NCBI GenBank assembly: GCA_036346225.1
Contig: JARFIW010000139.1
Span: 6,696,001-6,760,000 of the forward strand
DNA from: Platerodrilus igneus
Lineage: Eukaryota; Arthropoda; Insecta; Coleoptera; Lycidae
Direction of reading: 5' to 3'
Length of the DNA: 64,000 nt
The notes under the pieces are model-generated. The model saw only the letters and a list, made by a program, of their open reading frames with translations. It made no database searches and was not told where the DNA came from. How positions within the stretch are numbered: the first letter of the stretch is position 1; every line of letters begins with the position of its first letter. Positions 57,263 to 64,000 of the stretch are shown here, one piece after another. Made by a program: the position numbers and the translations under genes.

Positions 57263-57308
57263 AAAAATTGATAGGTTAGATCAGCGTTGATCAAACCTAT
57301 CAATTTTT
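57263..57308. repeat. Hairpin-forming inverted repeat
   Basis: Perfect 15-bp arms AAAAATTGATAGGTT (57263-57277) and AACCTATCAATTTTT (57294-57308). A further short pair GATCA/TGATC lies inside the 16-nt loop. Confidence 0.9.
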
Positions 57309-57309
57309 C

Positions 57310-60268
57310 CTGGAAATGAGGAGAAAGATTTATCTCGTGGGTGGAAAGAAGGCGGGTGTGACATAATCAAAATGATGTGGGGGAGTCCCCCGAGCAGGGA
57401 GCAAGCAACGAGCAAGAAGTGAGCAAGGAGGGAGCAAGGAGGAAATTTCTCCCAACAGATCCTTCTTATGGGAATTTACATGTAAAAAAGCGATTAGCTG
57501 CGGCGACGGCAGCGGCGCTACATTCGGATCTCCACCATCCCCTACTCACCTTTCTGGCGGAAAGTGAAAAATACACATTCATAATACTTCTCGCATACCC
57601 ACAAAGCATAAAAGCAAAAAAGCGCATATTTCTACTAAGTGAAAGAAACGAAAGACTAGTTACAAGAAATTATGTGGCGACATTTAACTTTTTTAATCAA
57701 TGAAAAGCAATGGAAGAATTTCATAGTCGCCTGAAAAAAATTGCAAATATCTTTATAAGCAGATGCAAATAAGAAAATTTATTTATTTATTTACCACATT
57801 TAGCATTCCGGACTTAATGACTGCGCCATTGGATGAAAACTTAAAGAATCTACCACAAAAAATGACCTTCTATCATCTTAATATCAAGAACATAACACGT
57901 CAATGAAACTATCTCAGGTGATATGAATACACAAGATGCATAATTTATTTGTATAATTATAAACAAAAAATTTTCGAATCTTAATTCCAAATTTCACAAA
58001 CACCTACAATTATATGTACAAAATTATAATTATCTACATAATCAAATAAATCAAGTGTAAAAATCAAAATTTAACTCTTTATACTTTGCTAGTAAATATG
58101 ACACACTACTTAATTCAAGGACAAATCTTTCACGGTAGCCCTTTCCATTTAAACCCCAAATCCTAAAATTTTAGACTACCTATTAGCTTCATCTTGTGCC
58201 AACAAATTGCAATATATTTCTTTATTAAAGAATAGTTATTAAAATATATAAATTACATGAATCAAAAATTTGGAATATTAAGTTTCCTCTACTACATTAT
58301 TTAGGAAAATTTTAATGTACTAATTCGTTGCAAATTATAACTTACAAGCATTAACTTTCTCTAGTAGGGTATTCAAAAATTTTCAACAATGAAAAAATTG
58401 TTCAATAACCTGCAGAGAGCGATTTTCCTGAAATTGCTACATGCCAAAATTGGCAATGTACGTTTTTAGATTTAGATTTAATTTGTAAATAAATTCCCTC
58501 GGATATTTTTAAATGAAAATGTCGACCTCCGTTGTCCCTGACAGTCGCGTCTGCGCAAAAGGATGCGGGGTGCGCGCGTGTGCTAAAAGACGCTATTAAG
58601 TTACGAGCCCTCGACAAATTAACAACTATCTTCGGTAGTGGTGTGTCTTTTCTTTTTAGAAATGTGTAGGTTACTGTATCTTGCCTTGTCGTTCCCTTAC
58701 CTGGTGTTCCTACCAAACCTCTATGAGTGGAAAAGTGTTTTAAGACGGATGGAAGTTGAATTCAACATAGACTGACGCAACCCAACCTCAAAGCCGAGGG
58801 ACCCTGAAACGAATTCACGAGATGCCGCCATGTAAGTAGTTGGTTTTATTTAAATCTGGCTTGCAAATTGACTTAAAAAGCGCTTGCTTCATTCGAAAAC
58901 GCGGTCGGTACAAGTTACAATATGGCGCGAAAATTTGTCGCGTAAGGCTATAATAGTTGCGCAATAGTATAACAATTGCCTGCAATAATATAGCTAGTGA
59001 CCAAGGTATAACAAAATTTTCTTATTTTATATTTTTAAAACATTTTGGCGTCATCTGAAAGAACGTCTTATCCAATTGCGAATATGTAATACTGCTGCTC
59101 TAGCAACAATCGCACCCCTCCTTCAATTATAATTGTTTATTTTAAAAATCACCGGGGAATCCGCTATTATCCTTTAACAAGTTTTTCATACTTTCATATC
59201 GGATGTTGACATACATTCCATAAAAATTAAGTTGCATACGATATTTTTCAGACATACCTGAATTCCTCAATCAATTACTTTGTTTGTAACAAAAACTCTA
59301 TTTGCAAAAACCACAGTTCTTTATTTTAGAACTGATTATACAAAATTTTGCAACAACTCATAGTTACAATGGCATTTGCTAATAGCTATTCCAACAGTTT
59401 ACTTTCATCTAATTGCTACAATACAAGTGTTTTCTTCTTAACGGGACCATGATATCTTCTTAATTACCGCCGAAGCACTATAAATAATCATCAAAGCATC
59501 AGCTAATAATTTATATTATCACTGTAATAATTTATATCAATATTAATAAATATCGACAGTACACAGAGACATATCACATCTTTCAATGTTTTAAACTAGA
59601 GCATATCGTAATCAAAGTTTAATCAGAACTGAACTAACTTATGTTCATCATGGCACTTTATATGTTTCCAATTATTCTATTTATTTCAAAATATACCAGA
59701 ATATGCAAATAACATCTCGAATGTACCTATTATAATCTTTAAATACAGTCTTCTACCTGTCAATCAAGAGATATCGCACCGCAAGACCTGTAAATCATCT
59801 TTTCTGTTTAAACCCTTTGCTTACATTGTAATATAATTATTCTGGTAACAGGTAGACCAAGTGGCGCCACAGTATTTTCAAACTCTTATTAGAATTTATT
59901 TTAGGAAAAACAAACAAACCAACACATTAAAGCGCCTATTTTTTATCCATTAGGACACTGCGTTGGTAAACAATTTTGCTATCCAATTTAAAATAAGATT
60001 TTTGTCGGACTTGTTTAACTTGTATGACTTAGAAATTTATCAAATTTATTTCCCTGCAGTGAATGTTTTAAATAATATCCCAAGCCTTATCAAAATTTTA
60101 TCAAAAATTCAGTAATTACAACGATTGTTTCCAACTTCAAACTTTTATTTTATAAATGAGTATAACCTTTACCTTAGTTATTTTATAGTATGAAAATTTT
60201 ACAATAGTGGATTTTGCTGAAGCCCTTTATGAATGCATACAGTTTATGAATCCCCCTCCAGTTATGGC
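57310..60268. other. No recognised gene
   Basis: Starts with a purine-rich GAGCAAGGA-type repeat (57400-57450), which underlies the 108-aa ORF at 57377-57703. The GC-richer piece 58500-58800 contains a 104-aa minus ORF without known motif and resembles 8690-8990. CAAGTGGCGCCACAGT lies at 59859. Confidence 0.4.
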
Positions 60269-60269
60269 A

Positions 60270-60297
<28 letters not shown>
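60270..60297. repeat. (TA)n microsatellite
   Basis: 14 TA units preceded by GGCAA. The PLE reading frame starts directly after it. Confidence 0.95.
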
Positions 60298-60300
<3 letters not shown>

Positions 60301-60555
60301 ATGGACTGCCCTGGAACTTATATTGGAAACACCAAACAATATCTCCATAAAAGAACATACGAGCATAAATATTCGATCAAAACCAACAACAAAAAATGCA
60401 CCGCACTGGCCACCCACGCTTTAGAAAAATTACACAAATTTGATTTTACAAACATAAATATTTTAAATACTGAAACAAATGATAATAAAAGAAATATACT
60501 CGAAACCATTGAAATTCAACGAAATTTTAACTGCATAAACTCTAAACAGATCTAA
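60298..60555 (+). CDS. PLE GIY-YIG endonuclease domain, partial
   Basis: The frame begins CMDCPGTYIGNTKQYLHKR: the YIG strand, then the Thr-Lys...Arg helix that bears the catalytic Arg in GIY-YIG nucleases. It continues EHKYSIKTNNKKCTALATHA, LEKLHKFDF, INILNTETNDNKRNILETI (the Glu is the metal ligand position) and INSKQ. This order is characteristic of the C-terminal endonuclease of PLE ORFs. The GIY strand and the entire RT are lost. It stays open to its natural stop at 60553-60555, so this copy is young relative to others here. The ATG at 60301 is internal. Confidence 0.85.
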
Positions 60556-60868
60556 AAAATTTTGCAAACATTTACCGAAATCTAATTAAATAATAAAAGA
60601 GTAAAAAAAGTTTCTTAGCATCTTAGTAAAAACATTCTTATACCTCCTTTACAAAATAATTTTTAATTTCAATGTTTCAAAATTCTTTATTAAATGTATA
60701 GCACCGGTAAGGCGGGTGTTTAGACACAACTGTCTAACCGACATTTGAATTTATACTCTGCTTTTGAAGCATTGAAAATTGAAATAATGTGAAATTCTAA
60801 TTTATTATATAGAACTAATGGTAAGTTAAATGTCATTTACATCAATTTATTATTGTAGTAATGTTATA

Positions 60869-60909
60869 GCTATTAGAAAACGGTCCACAAGACCGAAACA
60901 TGTCATAGC
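60869..60909 (+). ncRNA. Decayed hammerhead-like motif in PLE 3' region
   Basis: Stem I GCTAT/ATAGC, stem-loop II GGTC-CACAA-GACC, GAAA and CATGTC are laid out as in a type I hammerhead. The CTGATGA core is replaced by TAGAAAA, so cleavage is not expected. Confidence 0.55.
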
Positions 60910-60991
60910 AATTTATATAATAAAAATTGGAATTCAAAAACGTTTTCAATTAGATTCATTTAAAGTGACCAACATCCAAGAATAAAAACAA

Positions 60992-60993
<2 letters not shown>

Positions 60994-61025
<32 letters not shown>
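60994..61025. repeat. (TA)n microsatellite
   Basis: About 16 TA units shared as border between the PLE and the inverted end pair. Confidence 0.94.
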
Positions 61026-61027
<2 letters not shown>

Positions 61028-61399
61028 TCATCATCAATCTTGGATTTAGGTCACTGCTGAATAAAACTATAAGATGGTTTAACCCATTTAATGCATTTTA
61101 CGCGTTTCAGTCATTTAAGACCGTTTTCAAAAATCATCTACAGTAAATACTACCATTAGTTTTGATCACTTATCTTTAATATTTTTCTTAATTTACATAC
61201 CTACAAATTGATAATATCATTTGTAGGTATGTAAATTAAGAAAAATGTTAGAGATAAGTGATAAAAACTAACGGTAGTATTTATTGTAGATGATTTTTGA
61301 AAACGGTCTTAAATGACCGAAACGCGTAAAATTCATTAAATGGATTAAACCATCTTATAGTTTTATTCAGCAGTGACCTAAATCCAAGATTGATGAATT
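61026..61399. mobile_element. Pair of inverted PLE 3' ends
   Basis: Two arms of about 180 bp (61026-61208 and 61219-61399) are inverted copies around a 10-bp spacer. Each arm has the end motif (TGACCTAAATCCAAG at 61374-61388; its complement at 61034-61048) next to a (TA)n tract. Each also has an AACGGTCTTAAATGACCGAAACGCG element (61299-61325 plus; 61101-61127 minus), a hammerhead relative without a CTGATGA core. A transcript would fold into a long hairpin. Confidence 0.75.
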
Positions 61400-61426
61400 T
61401 ATATATATATATATATATATATATAC
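61400..61426. repeat. (TA)n microsatellite
   Basis: About 13 TA units on the right side of the inverted pair. Confidence 0.94.
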
Positions 61427-63165
61427 TATGTATTTATCCTCCCCCCCCACGTTGTTGCGTCATTTAAATATTGATATGATAACGCCGTACGCCGATGTGC
61501 TAAACGTCCAGCTGAACGCCACCGCTCTGTGTTTTTCTATAATCTTCTAATTTATTATGCCATGGCTAGCCCTTTTTAATCTACACAGAGTGCACAACGT
61601 TACGATGATCAATTTTCATTTACCACTTTATGATTACCTGTTTGAATTAATAAAACGAAGTCAATCAACATTCATATAATGAAAAGAAATAATACTTACA
61701 CTTCACAATTTTTATAGTTCTCTAAATACACCCTTCAATCAATTAATATTATATGGATTATTTATCCCAAAATTTATATCCTTTTAATTTAATATAAAGT
61801 CACCAAAAACGACACCTTTACAAAAAAATCTGGAACGTTCGAGACCTTTTTATGATATTTACGTAAATTTCAACGTGTTCAATGTTCCTGTTGACTCTTT
61901 ACAAACTTCAGAGAAATTTAATATATTCAGTGTTAAAATTTAAATTAGAAAAGATTGCTTAAAACTAGGTAGGTCTGATCTGTGATCTTCTGATAAGTTG
62001 TTTCTGTTGTGGATCAACACCCCCTTACTGTCTTCAATCGAATACCAATGCTCTGCTTTATACTCCTTATGTTTGAACCAACAATTCAGTACGGTTACTC
62101 CTTGTTTCCAAAAATCAACTCGTGCTTTATTCTATATTTCTTTGTATACGCCTTAAATACCACTTGAAATTTGTGGGTTTCTTAGTATTATGAATTTCTG
62201 AACACCAGACCTAGTATCTTGGATAATAGTTGTTTTAGACGCGAATTATAAGTAGACCAGAATTACAGCCTTAGGACCATGGACTAGAAGCCCTATATCA
62301 TTATAAATATTTAATTTAAATTAATTAACTAATTTCTACTCACGTTTTCTGCAAAAACGGCAAAAGTTTTTTTACGTATTTCTTACTCAGCACTATTTTC
62401 ACTATAATATAAATTTTATTTATCTGACGCGTAAATATTTGGTTAAAAGTATTGTGGATTCAACGTGCTTCAAGTTGAGACTGTTTCTTATCACCTGTGG
62501 GCGTTATATAGCTTTTTCCTACTACATTTGGATTGGTTTTCCAAACACCCTTACAGATTGTTGCGACCAACCACGTTTGTTTTTAACATTCCTAGTATTT
62601 TCAAGCTGATTTCTGATGAAACTATTTTGGAGTTTTGTGTCATGCTGTTATTTACTATTGTTATCGTGGCCGGACTTTTAACTTACGTCTGTTGTTTTGT
62701 ATAGATAAGTTTTTGGAGAATTGTACAAAAGCAAATGATGTAACACCATTGCTATTTTCGTTTAAGTATTTATTTGAACTGATATTTGAAAGTGCGTTTT
62801 CTTATCAAAGCTCTTATTGTTCCAGCATAATTGCATGCAGATTTACTAGGTTTTATCCTATCTTCTGCGTATTTATTTTATAACTTGTTGAACACTCCTC
62901 AACGTAGTTTAATTACATGTATGATTATTTCTCTGCTGAATACGCGTTCTATTATTGGAAGATATGCTTACTGGCATTGATTAGAGTTAATTACGGTCTA
63001 TATACAGGGTGTTAAATGCTTGCTATTTACATAATGTGCGAATTATTTATTTTTCTGCTAAATAAATGCAGTTTTCTGATTCCCATTGCTATTTACAGTT
63101 ACTACGCGACCCTTACTACTCAATACACCTCTAAACAACCGCTAATTACAGCAATATATATTGAT
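61427..63165. other. Possible third R-type repeat; no gene
   Basis: Ends like R1 and R2, with TATACAGGGTGTT at 63002 followed by about 150 bp and a short CAATATATATTG at 63153. ORFs at 62465-62704 and 62635-62883 encode hydrophobic stretches without recognisable domains. Confidence 0.3.
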
Positions 63166-63169
63166 GTGT

Positions 63170-63335
63170 CATGAGAAGTTATTGAAACTCAAATTCTACA
63201 AATAAATCCCACTACAATATGAAAGAATCCCAAAAAATAGAAATTTTCGTAAATTCATGGTTATGCCCTGTATAATACAAACGTACTTTTATTCATTAAA
63301 GTGCCACGTAAAAAATGCAATTGCGCATGTATAAA
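63170..63335 (+). repeat. Dispersed repeat F, second copy
   Basis: Partner of 3690-3855. Here the TA run upstream is only about 10 bp and no ribozyme array is present. Confidence 0.6.
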
Positions 63336-63442
63336 TAATCACCCTGAGTGACATAAGCGAATTGTAAATACATAGCAAATAATGTAAGCAACATAGTGAA
63401 AATACTCCCTGTATGTTTGTTGTGGTTTGTTTTGTATTTTTC

Positions 63443-63690
63443 TTAATTTTTGTTATATATTAAACCACTCAGAGTTTTTTAAATTGTCTTTACGTCTTGA
63501 TTCATGACCTAGGATCGTTGTCAAAATAATAAAAAATTTAAGCTTCCGTTTTTTTATATTTATCTTGAGGAAGAAAATTACCTTATTGCCATGATATTTA
63601 GTGGTATGTCATGGATCGAAACGTAATTAAAAACAATTTAGAAAACTCTGAGTCGTTTAATACCCAACAAAAATTAAGAAAATAAAGTAA
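63443..63690. mobile_element. Inverted pair of PLE-like ends
   Basis: Left arm (about 63443-63520) and right arm (about 63607-63690) are inverted copies: AATTTTTGTTATATATTAAA versus TTTAATACCCAACAAAAATT, CTCAGAGTTTT versus AAAACTCTGAG. The right arm carries ATGGATCGAAACGTAATTAA, as in 39580-39690. Confidence 0.65.
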
Positions 63691-63737
63691 AAATAATTAA
63701 TCGTTAAGATATCTTAAAACGCATTAAATGCGAATGC

Positions 63738-64000
63738 AAATCGATCACCTTAAGATATATAAAAAAGCTATTTGTTTGTAATAAAAATGCTCTTTCCGTG
63801 CATAAAAGTAGATAATTTCCTGCATTTAAAACCCAAAGTGAAAGAAAATATTTTCTTTCACAGTAAAACGTGTTTTTAATACACATAATTAAGATCAGAA
63901 TTTGGGTTTTAAATGCAGGAAATTATTTACTTTTATGCACGGAAAAAGCATTTTTATTACAAACAAATAGCTTTTTTATATATCTTAAGGTGATCGATTT
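63738..64000. mobile_element. Inverted-repeat (foldback or MITE-like) element at window end
   Basis: 100-bp arms 63738-63837 and 63901-64000 are inverted copies with few mismatches (AAATCGATCACCTTAAGATA... and ...TATCTTAAGGTGATCGATTT). The 63-bp spacer contains a perfect 24-bp palindrome GTGAAAGAAAAT/ATTTTCTTTCAC (63838-63861). The right arm reaches the last base, so the element may continue beyond the window. Confidence 0.85.

Larger units (their letters stand above)
60298..60993 (+). mobile_element. 5'-truncated Penelope-like element
   Basis: Enclosed by (TA)n tracts at 60270-60297 and 60994-61025. Contains most of a GIY-YIG endonuclease domain (60298-60555), a 3' untranslated region with a decayed hammerhead (60869-60909) and the end motif TGACCAACATCCAAG (60966-60980). 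The reverse transcriptase is missing because truncation occurred exactly at the TA tract. Confidence 0.8.

Noticed and set aside
57377..57703. 108-aa ORF
   Set aside because: Starts in a GAGCAAGGA-type repeat, shows no motif, and lacks any splice or promoter support.
62465..62883. Overlapping membrane-like ORFs
   Set aside because: AT-rich hydrophobic translation without recognisable family, inside a probable R-type repeat.

Overview
The window is AT-rich eukaryotic nuclear DNA, most probably from an insect. The evidence is a tRNA-derived SINE family, Tc1/mariner-type transposons with TA target duplications, non-LTR retrotransposons, Penelope-like retroelement (PLE) fragments with GIY-YIG endonuclease ends and hammerhead ribozymes, very small introns (52-55 bp) in one transposase, and TTAGGTTAG-type motifs. 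No complete host gene, rRNA, functional tRNA or CRISPR array is visible. Nearly everything that can be named is a mobile element or a tandem repeat, so the region reads as intergenic or intronic, shaped by transposon turnover.

Layout. 0-4 kb: dispersed repeats, then an inverted tandem array of about 297-bp monomers (1753-3578), each carrying a hammerhead ribozyme motif, enclosed by (TA)n tracts. 5.5-7.2 kb: a 5'-truncated non-LTR retrotransposon with an RNase H domain, flanked by a 103-bp direct repeat. 7.3-10 kb: a SINE and a decayed non-LTR tail. 10.8-12.7 kb: a 44-bp perfect palindrome and a broken four-exon DDE transposase gene. 16 kb: two SINEs in opposite orientation. 20.6-21.1 kb: a foldback element. 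24.2-25.5 kb: a complete but mutated Tc1/mariner-like element. 26-32 kb: two related dispersed repeats, each ending in (TA)n, with a hammerhead-bearing inverted-repeat unit and a PLE fragment lodged in the TA tracts. 34.2-36.2 kb: two 753-bp direct repeats separated by a 444-bp segment that recurs at 42.8 kb. 38.7-40.3 kb: non-LTR tails, a PLE-like end and a GC-rich stretch with a possible exon. 41-44 kb: minisatellites. 44-55.7 kb: a unit present in several decayed copies. 56-57.3 kb: an unrecognised broken ORF beside four adjacent satellites. 60.3-61.4 kb: a PLE with a GIY-YIG domain and a paired inverted PLE end. 63.4-64 kb: another inverted PLE-like end pair, and a 100-bp inverted repeat reaching the window edge.

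The most notable system is the ribozyme set. There are six intact type I hammerhead motifs plus one truncated motif in the 2-3.5 kb array, one intact motif of another sequence family at 28.2 kb, and several decayed relatives at PLE 3' ends. The units repeatedly sit between (TA)n microsatellites. The array resembles metazoan retrozymes, non-autonomous elements whose RNAs self-cleave into circular monomers and are thought to use PLE machinery. Homology statements between repeats are by-eye alignments and should be checked by dot plot.
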